Shown: positions 45,829 through 56,400 of the stretch, piece after piece | How the letters are laid out: each line of letters starts with the position of its first letter | How positions within the stretch are numbered: position 1 is the stretch's first letter | Notes under the pieces: model-generated | Told to the model about the DNA's origin: nothing | Seen by the model: the letters and a program-made list of their open reading frames with translations, nothing else | The model's database searches: none | NCBI RefSeq assembly: GCF_013426205.1 | Contig: NC_089428.1 | Coordinates: 744,001 to 808,000, forward strand | Length of the DNA: 64,000 nt | Reading direction: 5' to 3' | Source: Metarhizium brunneum | Lineage: Eukaryota > Ascomycota > Sordariomycetes > Hypocreales > Clavicipitaceae | Made by a program: the position numbers and the translations under genes

Positions 45829-47289
45829 TCATGGCTTGGCACCCGTCTCGTCCCTCTCTGGGGTGAATTTGAACCCCAGCTCTTCCAAAGTCGTGGCCCT
45901 GCAGCCCTGGTCCTCGAATGCCCTTTTTGCTTCCAAGAAAATACTTCGAATCCAAAATTGCTCACGCCCCCACCGCGGCGGCTCCTTGCCCAGTTTTGAG
46001 GCAGTCATAGCGTAGTCATGCAGCTCGTTCAAGTAGACGCCATCTTGGCCATCGGGCATGATATGCAGCCTGTCGCCAGCCTTCTCTGCCTCTTTGTTCC
46101 ACCTCAGCATTTCGGGCTTGGGCGGCAGCGGCAGGTGGTTGGACCATATGGCTGAAAATACCGCCGCCTGGGCTTCCGAGACCGGAAATGGGACGATGCG
46201 CATATTCAGCGCGGAAAAAACAATGGTAGGGTGTTGAATGCAGAATATGTGTTTGTATAAGCCATGTATGCTTGAGCCATTTGTGATGAGATCCTTTTCA
46301 AGGTTGTTGAGGAACGGGAGACTGTATCGGAATCCCGTGCAGAAGATGATGGCGTCAATATCCGTCTCCACGCGCCCGTCCTTGAGTCTCACGCCCTTCT
46401 CGTCAACCAGAAACTCGTCGATCTCGGCAATCTCCCGACAGCCAGTGTGCTGCAGCTTTCCCGGCGGTGTCTCGTGTCTAACTGACAGAATGGTTTGCCC
46501 CTTGGACACGCTGTTGATTTGGTAGGCAATGTCTAACCCCGACGGCCCGTTGCCAACAATGACCGTCTTTTTATCTCTAAATGTATCCACAGAATGATAG
46601 TTCTTGGAGTGAATGATGATTGAGGGATGCGCCCGATGAAAGTCCCTTATATTCTTGATATCCGGGACGAAGGGAGTAGAGTAGTGTCCATTGGCCACGA
46701 CGACAGCGTCAAACACCTCTTGGACAACTTGCCCATCGACGGTTGACTGAGCCGTCACCTGCCATTTATCTTGGCCATTCTCAGGCTGCAGAAGGACGCG
46801 TTCTACCTGAAAGCAAAACTTGATCAGGTCTCGCACATCCTGAGCGTATCTCACCAGGTAGTGCTGTATATCGTGACGGCTGGGATATATCCAAGACTCT
46901 TGTGGAAACTCCAAATCCGAGAACATCATGAGGGATTTGGGGATATTGGCATGCAGCTTGCTGTACATGGGCGATGGAAATATTGGGAACTTTTCATGCG
47001 GCACACGGGCTGGTTCATCTGGAGGGAAGAATGGGCTTGTCTGGGGAATAGGATTCGGAGCTGGCACAACGGTGTCGTAGTTCCAGACACCACCGACCTC
47101 TGCCTGTTGCTCAAAGACCACTATTCGGTCGTATGTGCCTTGAGCTCGGAGGTATTTTGCTGCGGCCAGTCCACAGGGACCAGCGCCGATGATCGCGATG
47201 CGCTTGACATTGAATGTGCTCGGGTATATCGAGCCCATGGTGTCGAGATGCGGGAGCGGGACAGGGAAAGGGTGCTGATAAAAGCTCAA
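45829..47289 (-). CDS. Flavin-containing monooxygenase (FMO)
   Basis: FAD- and NADPH-dependent enzyme that oxygenates soft nucleophiles such as thiols or amines; in yeasts the cytosolic FMO oxidises glutathione and other thiols to supply disulfides. Intact single exon, 486 aa. FAD Rossmann 'IAIIGAGPCGLAAAKYLRA' (about 30-48), 'EVGGVWNY', an FMO-signature-like 'DFHRAHPSIIIHSKNY' (FxGxxxHxxxY class, here divergent), NADPH Rossmann 'VIVGNGPSGLDIA' and the 'IIFCTGFRYSLPF' ATG-type motif are all present. A second ATG at residue 18 ('MGSIYPSTFNVKR') is an alternative start. Divergent from the POT1/CDC13-like gene across about 680 bp. Substrate cannot be read from sequence. Confidence 0.92.
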   Translation of the reverse strand: MSFYQHPFPVPLPHLDTMGSIYPSTFNVKRIAIIGAGPCGLAAAKYLRAQGTYDRIVVFEQQAEVGGVWNYDTVVPAPNPIPQTSPFFPPDEPARVPHEKFPIFPSPMYSKLHANIPKSLMMFSDLEFPQESWIYPSRHDIQHYLVRYAQDVRDLIKFCFQVERVLLQPENGQDKWQVTAQSTVDGQVVQEVFDAVVVANGHYSTPFVPDIKNIRDFHRAHPSIIIHSKNYHSVDTFRDKKTVIVGNGPSGLDIAYQINSVSKGQTILSVRHETPPGKLQHTGCREIAEIDEFLVDEKGVRLKDGRVETDIDAIIFCTGFRYSLPFLNNLEKDLITNGSSIHGLYKHIFCIQHPTIVFSALNMRIVPFPVSEAQAAVFSAIWSNHLPLPPKPEMLRWNKEAEKAGDRLHIMPDGQDGVYLNELHDYAMTASKLGKEPPRWGREQFWIRSIFLEAKRAFEDQGCRATTLEELGFKFTPERDETGAKP

Positions 47290-47966
47290 GGAACAACAAC
47301 CAGAGGAAAAACAGGAGAAGGGGATGGTTTATTCCGAAACTATCATGATCTGTTGAAGACAGGTAGGCTTCAGCTGAGGACTGAGGTAAGTTGCACCGAG
47401 TACTAAGTAGTGAGTGTTGTGATGCCATCATTGGATGACGGCGCCGACGCACATATTTGTACATACACGCACGAGGCCCGAGGGTACGAGGGTGCCCGAC
47501 GCCGGCTGCTTGAATTAGTTCGAAAGGCGTGCTTCGCTCTTGCCGCCGCCTGGGCCCACCCAGACTCAGACTGCCTGCCGGCTTGCCAGTTTACCAGTTC
47601 CCGGTCAGCTGTTGGCAGTTGACGGCTAATAACTAATAACTAATAACTGACTTGCGCCCCACCAGCAATTCACTCCCTCCTTCCTGGCTGGAATGCCTGG
47701 ACCCTCTGCTCACCGCCTGCCCTTTAAAGCTCAAGTTTGTTCTCACAAGCTTCTCAGCAGCCATTCGAGCTCCGGGTTGAAGCTCCAATTCCGCTAAACA
47801 TCACAATCACATCCACGCGACAAAGACTCCCGCTCCCCTTCATTTGCATCACACAGCCTAAATGATGCAGTTGCTGACCCGAGCGATTGGCTCTGCAACA
47901 CGTTTTGCATGCTGATAACACCCACATGACAGTCGTAGGTGCCTCAGCTTCTGACCATCGATCGAC
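47290..47966. other. Divergent promoter, FMO / telomere-domain gene
   Basis: 677 bp between the two start codons. It includes three tandem CTAATAA units (47626-47646) and no coding sequence. Two TTGGC/GCCAGT clusters lie near 47,580-47,620. Confidence 0.5.
47626..47646. repeat. Threefold tandem CTAATAA
   Basis: Three head-to-tail copies of the 7-mer CTAATAA followed by CTGA, about 320 bp upstream of the gene at 47967 and about 340 bp upstream of the FMO. Confidence 0.7.
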
Positions 47967-50900
47967 ATGGCAGATCGAACGCCGTTGGACGCTCTTCGAG
48001 AATCCCTGGCTACACCAATAGCCCAATTAAATCCTGAAATCGCCGATGCAAAGTCTCGGGTTGTCGATGGTGTTGTTACCATCACTTGGCCATACAGTAC
48101 CGTGACAAAATCCATCGCATTCATCCTCGCCGAGCATGATATCCTCATACGCCGTAACCGTGGACAAATTCGAGTCGAGCTGCGCGGTGCTTCTGGCCAA
48201 GCCTTTGCAGATGCGAATATTGGCGGTGGAGACCAACTTCGCATAAGCTTAGATGGTGCTCAATGGACCAAAAACGATGCGAAGACCGGTTTGCCAGGCG
48301 GATCGCTCGAATGGCAACTGAACTTCACCAGCCGCCTATTGCTTTCTATTCGAAGGGTCGAATCAGAAGGCCCAGATGCCATTGATGTTAGTGCCTCAGA
48401 AGACCTTGTCGATGGTGTGCTGGAGTCTCGCCCGGATTCGCGTATCACTCCGCCACCGGCGTCTGTCGGTGTGGAAGACCGAGAGGAGATTTCAACTCCT
48501 TTCCCGCAATCATCTCACTCCACCGTCCTATTGAAACGGCTTGCCTCCAATACCTTCGAACCGGAAGAGTATGCATCGCCAGCATTCATAAAACGGGCCA
48601 GAGTTTCGTACGGATCTTTATTCGAAGGTGAATTAGACTTATTCGGAGATGACAAGGGGAAGAATAAGAAGAGCAGACAAAAGTCCTGTTTTAGTATGGG
48701 CAATGCTGTCTGGAGATATAGCAGTCGGTCGCCGAGTCCCGAAACAAAAGAATTATCAGAACCGGAAAGTCTAGAAAACGAATCCACAGAAGAGATACGC
48801 GCGACAGCAGATTCTAGGCAAATTATCCCGACACCGCAGCGGTCTGCAATGGTTGATGAAGGGTGCCAGACTCAAGAACATGACTTCACTTCTTCCATGC
48901 ACGTTCAGGTTTCGGCTGAAGCGCATTTTCCTGAGCTAGAGTTGACGGCATCACCAACGCCGGGGTTATTTCCCGAAAGGGGTCCAAGTTTGCATACTCC
49001 GTCAAGAAACTTATTCAGTCGCTCGCAACTGCATGATGAAGTGTCTGATGTTGCCACGGAACCCCTTGACCCTCATGTCGCTACTAGTCAACACAATCAC
49101 AGTTTCGGCCTTGGGCTGTCGACGACTCATGCAGACATTGTGCCCAATGCCTTCGGGACCGTGTCTGCACCGCCAGAACTGATGGGAAGTCATGAGCGCC
49201 TTCTTGAGGCCACCGTTGGACCTAGCTACCCCGACTTTGCCACAACAGACCAAGTTTATGCCGAGCCTATGATGCGTCATGACCCAAACTTGCACTTTCA
49301 AGAACATGATGTCCATTCAACAAACCATGGATACCAACATGTTTCTCAACGAGAGAGTCCGACTTGGCATTCCGAAGTTGTGTCTTCATATCCACCACTC
49401 CCAAGCGAGCGCCGAGATTCGCAAGCTGCAGTAACAATAGTTAGTTCTCCTCCACTAGAGGCTGAGGCCAGCCGTGGCACTGGTTTTCGTACATCACAAT
49501 CACCCGCAGAAGATTATGAAGCACCCCAAGATCAGGAGGCATCCCCAATAGCAGGACAAGCTTCAACACTAGGACAAGAACAATCAGACTCTGAAGATGA
49601 TGGAGGGGACATAGAGGGTGAAGACTACGACTTACGGAACTATGCACACACCCGGGATGATGATGAATCCGTATCAGAAGAAGGTTCAGATGCTCCAGGT
49701 AGCGATGTGGACGAGCAGGCCATAGATTCGGAAGAGGATGGCGATACAAGCGAGGACGAGGGGGATGAGAGAGAAGAAGGCGTGCGCATAACGCAGCATA
49801 GAGGCTTTCCAGCCAGGGAACAGGAAGAATTCGCTGGATCAGAAGATGACGAATTAGCAGAAGTGGAAGAGGAAGAAGAGCAATTCTATGATGAGGAAGG
49901 CATGGATGAAGAGAACGGATACGACGAAGACGAAGAGTTAGAAGAAGAATACGACGAGGAAGATTACGATGAAATGGAAGAGGATGCAGTTGACGACCTA
50001 TCGGCTCCTGACAACCCAAGAGAACCGGTTTGTATTGATCTGATATCCGATTCGGAAGATGAGGAAAGAGATGATGAACCCCCGAATGAAGAACCCCCGA
50101 ATGAAGAACCCCGAGACATGATGCGAGGAGAACAGGACCAGCGTGAGGATGAGACATCACCATATGAAGAAGAAAAAAAAAATGAACAGGTCATCAAGGA
50201 GCCCACGACTACGAGACATCCTGATGACAGCGAGGTAGAGGAGGAGGGTGGAGAATCCGAACCCGTAGCAGAGGAGGTCACCGAAGGCGAGCCGATTCAA
50301 CCAAGCACGGCATCTCACGATGCTGAGGTAGCGGGTGTTACAGGGAAGCAGGAAGAACATGATGAGATGGACGTTGACGAGGTGTCAGAGCCTGCCAATC
50401 AGAATGTCGTTGAAGAGACTGAAATGTCCGGTATTGCGGTTCAGCAAACCACCAAGGATGATACCCGAGAGAAAGCGTGGCATGAGGAGGACGCCGCCGA
50501 AGCCCCACCTGTTGAAGATGTTGGAAACACACCCCATGAGGCGGATGTCTCTGAGGAGCAAACGGTAGTCCAAGAGCCCTCCACGGACATGGCCGATGTT
50601 AAGACGATGGAGCCCCTGCCACCTGTTGATATTCAGGGACCAGCTGCTAAGCTAGGTGAGCCAGCTGTCAAACAAGAACCTGAACAACAAACGGACAAAA
50701 CCGAAGCTGCAAAGAATATACAACTTTCCACACCCCCGGAAACTCAGGCTTTAGAGAAAACTACGGAACCCTCACCTGCACAAGAGATGGAGGAAGGAAA
50801 AGAATACGACGATTCCGCTGCCGCTGAGGACCAAATCATGAAGGAATATCGGGAGTATCAATCCCCCACCTACAAAGGCTCTACAGCACACGTCAAGCCC

Positions 50901-51938
50901 GGCGCAGAAGCAGCAACTGAAGCACCTGAACAAGGACAATCACAGGAATTCGAAGTCCTAATCACAGCTGCGTCGCTGCGCAACCGCCGCCAGTCTCACT
51001 ACAAAACCCAGTCTGCTGATTCTACAAGTTCAGCGCCTAGGGATCCCAGTGTGCTCTTAGCTCAAGCCAGCAGCCAAAACCGCTCGGATGAAGTCGAGCC
51101 AGAGCCAGAGCCTGGCAATGAACCCAGTTCGCCACACATGCTGCGCATCATTCGAAGCACCAAGCCCGACCATCAGGATCCAAGCATCCTCCTTGCCAAA
51201 TGGTCGGCGGAGCCATCCAAAAGAGACGAAACACCCGGTCCAACAGTCCGGGTGACACGCAGCATGACGGGGCACTCTGAAGAACCGTCCTCCCCGATAG
51301 GAACAAGAATGTCTAGGCGCGCCGCCACGCCCGAAACCCAAACCACCCATCGTGACGACCAAGTGCTCGTATCCCCCTCTATATCGGGCTCCTTCGTCGA
51401 GGACGAGTCACTCTCAGCCCTGAAGCGCCAACTGCAGAAGGACCTGCGCACAAAGCTCCCCGACCACGTCCCCCTTCGCTCCCTCCGCACATTCCTCAAT
51501 AAGACAGTCGATGTGCTCGCCGTAGCGACATCCACGCCTCCGCAACCGCACCGTCCTAAACACGGTCCGAGGGACTACATGCTCGAACTGACACTTGCCG
51601 ACCCGTCTTCTGCGCCGTCTGGAGTCTGTGCAGCGCACATTTTCCGTCCGCACCAGGCCTCCCTGCCCGTTGTTCACATAGGGGATGTCGTACTGCTACG
51701 CCGTGTCACGGTGGTGTCGATGAAGGGTCGTGGTTTTGGGTTCAGGGTCAGTGATGCCTCTGCGTGGGCCGTGTTTGAGATGGGCGACGATGAGATGCTG
51801 CCGCAGATTAAGGGCCCGCCAGTGGAAGTGGCCGATGAGGAGGTTGAGTATGCAAGCGGGCTGAGGAAGTGGTGGCGAGTGTTGGACGAGGCGGCCAGAG
51901 GCAAGATTGATAAGGCTACACAGAAGGTGGTGGGTTAG
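47967..51938 (+). CDS. POT1/CDC13-type OB-fold protein with long acidic linker
   Basis: Candidate telomeric single-strand DNA-binding protein. Intact single exon, 1323 aa. Residues about 1165-1275 match the Telo_bind OB fold of POT1/CDC13: 'DHVPLRSLRTFLNKTVDVLAV', 'DYMLELTLADPS', 'AHIFRPHQASLPVVHIGDVVLLRRV' (read as two parts) and 'GFGFRVSDASAWAVFE' parallel the strands of fission-yeast Pot1. Residues about 28-135 also look like an OB fold ('GGGDQLRISLDGAQW'). Between them lie about 1000 residues of low complexity, with an intensely acidic tract at about 540-760 ('EEEEEQFYDEEGMDEENGYD') and a short 'PPNEE' repeat. The domain is C-terminal, whereas Pot1 proper has it at the N-terminus. It could be the CST large-subunit (Cdc13-like) counterpart or another OB protein. 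No enzymatic motif seen. Confidence 0.8.
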   Translation: MADRTPLDALRESLATPIAQLNPEIADAKSRVVDGVVTITWPYSTVTKSIAFILAEHDILIRRNRGQIRVELRGASGQAFADANIGGGDQLRISLDGAQWTKNDAKTGLPGGSLEWQLNFTSRLLLSIRRVESEGPDAIDVSASEDLVDGVLESRPDSRITPPPASVGVEDREEISTPFPQSSHSTVLLKRLASNTFEPEEYASPAFIKRARVSYGSLFEGELDLFGDDKGKNKKSRQKSCFSMGNAVWRYSSRSPSPETKELSEPESLENESTEEIRATADSRQIIPTPQRSAMVDEGCQTQEHDFTSSMHVQVSAEAHFPELELTASPTPGLFPERGPSLHTPSRNLFSRSQLHDEVSDVATEPLDPHVATSQHNHSFGLGLSTTHADIVPNAFGTVSAPPELMGSHERLLEATVGPSYPDFATTDQVYAEPMMRHDPNLHFQEHDVHSTNHGYQHVSQRESPTWHSEVVSSYPPLPSERRDSQAAVTIVSSPPLEAEASRGTGFRTSQSPAEDYEAPQDQEASPIAGQASTLGQEQSDSEDDGGDIEGEDYDLRNYAHTRDDDESVSEEGSDAPGSDVDEQAIDSEEDGDTSEDEGDEREEGVRITQHRGFPAREQEEFAGSEDDELAEVEEEEEQFYDEEGMDEENGYDEDEELEEEYDEEDYDEMEEDAVDDLSAPDNPREPVCIDLISDSEDEERDDEPPNEEPPNEEPRDMMRGEQDQREDETSPYEEEKKNEQVIKEPTTTRHPDDSEVEEEGGESEPVAEEVTEGEPIQPSTASHDAEVAGVTGKQEEHDEMDVDEVSEPANQNVVEETEMSGIAVQQTTKDDTREKAWHEEDAAEAPPVEDVGNTPHEADVSEEQTVVQEPSTDMADVKTMEPLPPVDIQGPAAKLGEPAVKQEPEQQTDKTEAAKNIQLSTPPETQALEKTTEPSPAQEMEEGKEYDDSAAAEDQIMKEYREYQSPTYKGSTAHVKPGAEAATEAPEQGQSQEFEVLITAASLRNRRQSHYKTQSADSTSSAPRDPSVLLAQASSQNRSDEVEPEPEPGNEPSSPHMLRIIRSTKPDHQDPSILLAKWSAEPSKRDETPGPTVRVTRSMTGHSEEPSSPIGTRMSRRAATPETQTTHRDDQVLVSPSISGSFVEDESLSALKRQLQKDLRTKLPDHVPLRSLRTFLNKTVDVLAVATSTPPQPHRPKHGPRDYMLELTLADPSSAPSGVCAAHIFRPHQASLPVVHIGDVVLLRRVTVVSMKGRGFGFRVSDASAWAVFEMGDDEMLPQIKGPPVEVADEEVEYASGLRKWWRVLDEAARGKIDKATQKVVG

Positions 51939-53084
51939 TCCTGTGAATAATATCCCTGTGCCGGAGGAAAGGCCGGAGGAAAGGAGTTTGTGGTGTCTAT
52001 GTTTTACGAAGTTATGATTCGGCCTAATGGAGGTAGGACGCTGTTGCATGTGAAGCCCGCACATGTGGAATCTACAATTCAAGGAGATGATGTCTTGACG
52101 GAAAATATTGGTCACTCGTGCATACAGCAGACTGGACCGTGCTACGTGTAATAATGAAGACAGAGTCGTCCCGTTGTCTGGTCTATACTATTGAGTTCAT
52201 TCATGTGACAGGGTGGATGGATACGGGGCAAGCCATGCGCGGCAACAGTGATCCCGCCACGAATAACAATGGACAAGAGTAACACATGCGGTTGCCCATC
52301 TCACATGCTTCTTCACAAGGGGAGGCATGTATGTACACTGGGCCCTGAGCACACAAGTACCTTCTACCTTGCTCGCCAGGCCGGGATCTAGATGCAGTAG
52401 TAGTTGGAGATGCGAGCGGGCCGTGAGTCACTAACACGTGTAGAAAGGCACCGGACCGTTTCGGTTTGGAGGCTGGAGAATGCGGGGGCCCGTCTCCGAC
52501 ATGACTTCGTCTGTCGACTAGTCGCTTAAGCTTGTCCACTGCCCTCCGATGTGCGGAGGAGAAGGGACGACGTATGCATGTGTGAGTGAACCTTGCTGAA
52601 ATGCTGGGCAGTGCCGCTTTTACCCGGGGGAACTTCTGGCGTCGCTATTCCCGTCTTGGTGCGTTGGGGCGACGTGGTTGTCGTGCTCGTGGCCAAAAGT
52701 CCTATTCCATGTTGCCGACTGTAAACGACGGGCGTTGCATCTTCCACCTTGCCGTCGAGTGTGCTTGAATGATGGAAGGAAGGAAGGGAATTTGCTTATC
52801 ATGGGGTCATCGTGCTGCGGCCGGCGTCGCGTGTCGTCACGAGGGACCTGCACAGGCTTCTTGGCCTCGTCGCCATTCACACCTGGCTAGCTGGCCAGCT
52901 CTTTTGTGAGCATATCTGATGTGCAGGAACTCTGAGAATCAGTGTATTCCACACATGGATCCGGGGTCGAGATAGGCGCATATGTCAAGGTCAAGGTCCA
53001 GCTATACCTACGAGAGTGCTTTGATGGCCAAACCAGTCAGAAATACGCCACTTGTCTATCCCGCCGGGCTCACAGTCGAGCACG
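51939..53084. other. Intergenic, no gene supported
   Basis: 1.1 kb of mixed sequence. Frames at 52201-52890 on both strands lack domains. Confidence 0.45.
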
Positions 53085-53480
53085 ATGATGGAGTGTACCC
53101 TTGAAATAGCTTGCTTGGCCCATGAGCCTGCATACTACCGCTCCGATATACCTGGCCTGCTCGACCAATTCCGAACATATGAGGCATCAGACCCGCGGGA
53201 TAAAATCTTTGCATTTGCAGCATTGACCATGGGGACCGAAAGGGCAACTATAAGTCCGGACTATTCGGTCCCTGTCGACGTGGCATATAGGGGTTTCGTG
53301 TACGCCTTGATCAGCTCGCAAAGGAATTTGCAGATCCTAGCACTGTCGGGACTATGTGCAAACACTCGCGTCCCGATTCTATTTTAGACCTCCCATCTGC
53401 CGGGATCTAATCCCTAGCTCACCTTTGCCTTGCTGGACCCCTGATTGGACGGTAATGCTAGAAACATACCTCGTTTGCCA
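53085..53480 (+). pseudogene. HET (heterokaryon incompatibility) protein fragment
   Basis: The plus-strand frame reads 'LLDQFRTYEASDPRDKIFAFAAL', 'ISPDYSVPVDVAYRGFVYALI' and 'SQRNLQILALSG'. This is the stretch that follows the HET domain in fungal HET proteins (RxxxASDPRDKVYALLGL, DYxxPxxxVYxxF, ...NLxILS). The frame stops at 53387. In another frame 'PCWTPDWTVMLETYL' (from 53428) is the next family block, PSWVPDW. The HET domain itself is missing upstream, and stops follow. This is a truncated, frame-broken copy. HET proteins control vegetative incompatibility and are among the most rapidly gained and lost fungal genes. No intact partner lies nearby. Confidence 0.6.
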
Positions 53481-56400
53481 AACACGAGGTCCCGGATGAT
53501 GGCCAGTCCAAACGGCTATATAAAGCAGCAGGTTCCTTTATGCCTGCGGTCTGATTATCCGAGAATGTGAATATAATGAATGTTCGTGGCTGCACACTTG
53601 ACAGGGTCTTGCACCTTTGTCCGGAGTTTACTGGTCCGCTAATACCGGCAACGATTCGGTCCTGGCATGACTGGGCCATGGCTCATTGTGGAGACGCGAA
53701 TATTCCACTGCCTCGTTGCATGATGCCTTTCTTCGTACGATTGTAGCGGATGTAGCACACTTGGAGGTACGATGCGTCCGGGGGTTTTCGGCCGAGTGGC
53801 CCGTTCCGAATGGGCCGGATAATACTGGGAAGACTTTTGGTTTGCCTTCGGCCATTTATATGGCGGTCCATAGCCGACAACTGTGTATCCCCTGAGAGGG
53901 GATTCTTAGGTTTAGTTTGATTTGATACGCGTAGGGGTGATGAAGTTTGTCTCCTTCACGGCGGACATGTGCTGTTCATCTTGGCGCAGGTTGGGGATAC
54001 GTACCGATTCAATGGTGAGTGTTTTGTACCCAGCTTGATGGACGGGGATGGCATGAGCTATCCGCGTATCTGGAGGGATTTCGCTCTTGGATAGTGTGGT
54101 CATCTCGATAGTTTGTACTAGTAGACCTCTATCGGTAACTAGTATTTGAATGTGTATAAGGGCATAAGAGGCACAGGCACAGTAGATCTTTGTCTAACTG
54201 GGGCCCTCTTCTTTTAGCGCAAGATGTGACTTCTTACATTGCTCCTGGAGGTGAGTTCCTTGGCTGCCAACTGGTTGGTTATCGAGTCTATATGCCGTCG
54301 TGGTGGAACCTGAAGCTTGTGGGAAATAGAACCTGGGCAAGGGCGGCCACAGCACTAAGCCTGATGCGCTGTCAGCCGCAGGCATTTCGCAAACGTACAT
54401 ACTAGAACCTGACAGTAGCTAGGGAGATGTCGGAACTATAAGGTAGCAAGTGCCGTGGCTATACAAGGTGCTAAGATAGTTGCGAGTAGCCCGGCTGATG
54501 TGCTTGTGTGGGGCCGAGGTTAGTTGCCGTTTTGCCGTGATAAATGGAATAGACTGCTCAGGGACTCCGTAAAATATGGTCGCCGTTTTTGTTGATGGGG
54601 CCAAAGAGATTTCTCCTTAATCAGGTGCTTCTTGGACAATATCAACAGGGGAAGAGCTGGGAGAGGAGGGGTTACAAGGAGTAATAGAACAAGTTGCGGT
54701 GCCCTGGCACTTGCCGCTCGACGCCCTCAGCGTCTTGCCTGCACGAGACCCAAGTTACTGCACGAATGAGAGGCATGAGCGTGTTCAGGCTATTCGCTTT
54801 ATCCGCTGCAGTTTGAGCATCATAACCCCGAGTTTTCTGTTGGATAACTGGAAGGGGGTTTGCTGCGACGCTTTGTCCAAGCCTGCGTTAAGAAGAACCG
54901 CCACAACGTCGTCTTCGATGTTGTACGGATGGTGATGATGCCTGGTCTAATTCGAAAGGCGAGAAATGCTGTGCAAAATTGAGGAGGGCCTCACAACCCA
55001 GATTCAGAGGCGTTGTTTGGCCGGGGCCTGCCCTGATAGCGGGAGTTGTTGTGATGAAGAATGTTGCAAGTCAACGGGACATGTGGACTGGATAGATATT
55101 GTACGACAACACCAACTTCAACAACTACTACGGCCATCTTTCAACAGCCACGGTAATAGGTGCTGGTTCATCTACTATCTGTGGAGCTTCGGACCACGCC
55201 AATACCAATCAAGTCTTCCTAACAGGATATTGGTGGTGGCGGCGGCAGCGGCATTCTTGTAATGTTTGACGGATGGCCATGGCAAGAACTTGCGATTTGG
55301 GCTATTGGTCTAGAGACACACTAGTCATTGGAATACAAAGCCGGGGGCTTCTATCCGCATGCAAAGCCGCTCTTGACGCAAATAATGATTTTGCCGTGTT
55401 ACGAGAAGGGGTCAAGTGCCTAGATCGCCTTTTGCTGTAGACGACAATAGTCTCAACAGCCGCCATAGAAGAGCCGAACGAACGCCTCCTCAGCACAGGG
55501 ACAAATTCGGTGGGCTAATCAACACGTGCAATCAAGATCGTCCCGGATGCTTTTTTCGTAGATATCGAACGCGACAATCAATCTGCCCCATTCTCAACCA
55601 ACGGATCAGCGTCATGCCAATGTCGAACGACAATCACATGGCGCAGAGGAAGCCGATTCGGTGCTAGACTCGGTTATAGCCTCTACTCCAAAGTTCAAAG
55701 ACGACGGACTATGCTTGCCGGATGCCAGCCATGGCATGCATGTGAGCAGGCCAAAGTCGCTGGCGCGCATCTTAAACGGTGAATAATGTCGTGGGTGGGA
55801 CAAGCATGTGAAGAGGTTGCCCAGTTGTATGTCCCAAAATGTCATTCAGTGTAACTGTAATTGGACCAGTCCTCAGCCGACAGCTCACGTTGCGAGTGCC
55901 GAGCTCCCCAAGCTTCCAACATCCATGCGAGCAAAAGAGAGCTATCTTGTTGATACACGTGGTTGTGGTAAGTCAAGGCTCTCCTTCAAAGGCTGGGCTT
56001 TGGTTCTTAAGGTGCAACAAGTTCTCTTGCTGCTAGATTCTCCGCTCGAAACCGAGAATTGTGACCATCAAACCGAACCTATAAGGATCGTGCGCAAAGG
56101 GAACCATGTAGAAACTCTAGTGATGACTGCGATGTTGTTCTTTGGGATGAGACGCGGTTGAAACGTATCAACGGCATCAGGCGAGATGGCTTTGGGGTTT
56201 GCCAACGCCTTTCTCGGTGGCTGATGCGGGCCATGGCAAGCCATCATCATCCTTCAGACGATTCACGTTTATGCACTTCTTCGCCCCAAACTCAACCATC
56301 AATCAAACACATCAGAGACAATGCTACGCGGCCGATTTGCCAGGCTCAATCCGTAAGGACGAAAGCAGAGTGAGACATATCTCGGAGGCCGGCACACTGC

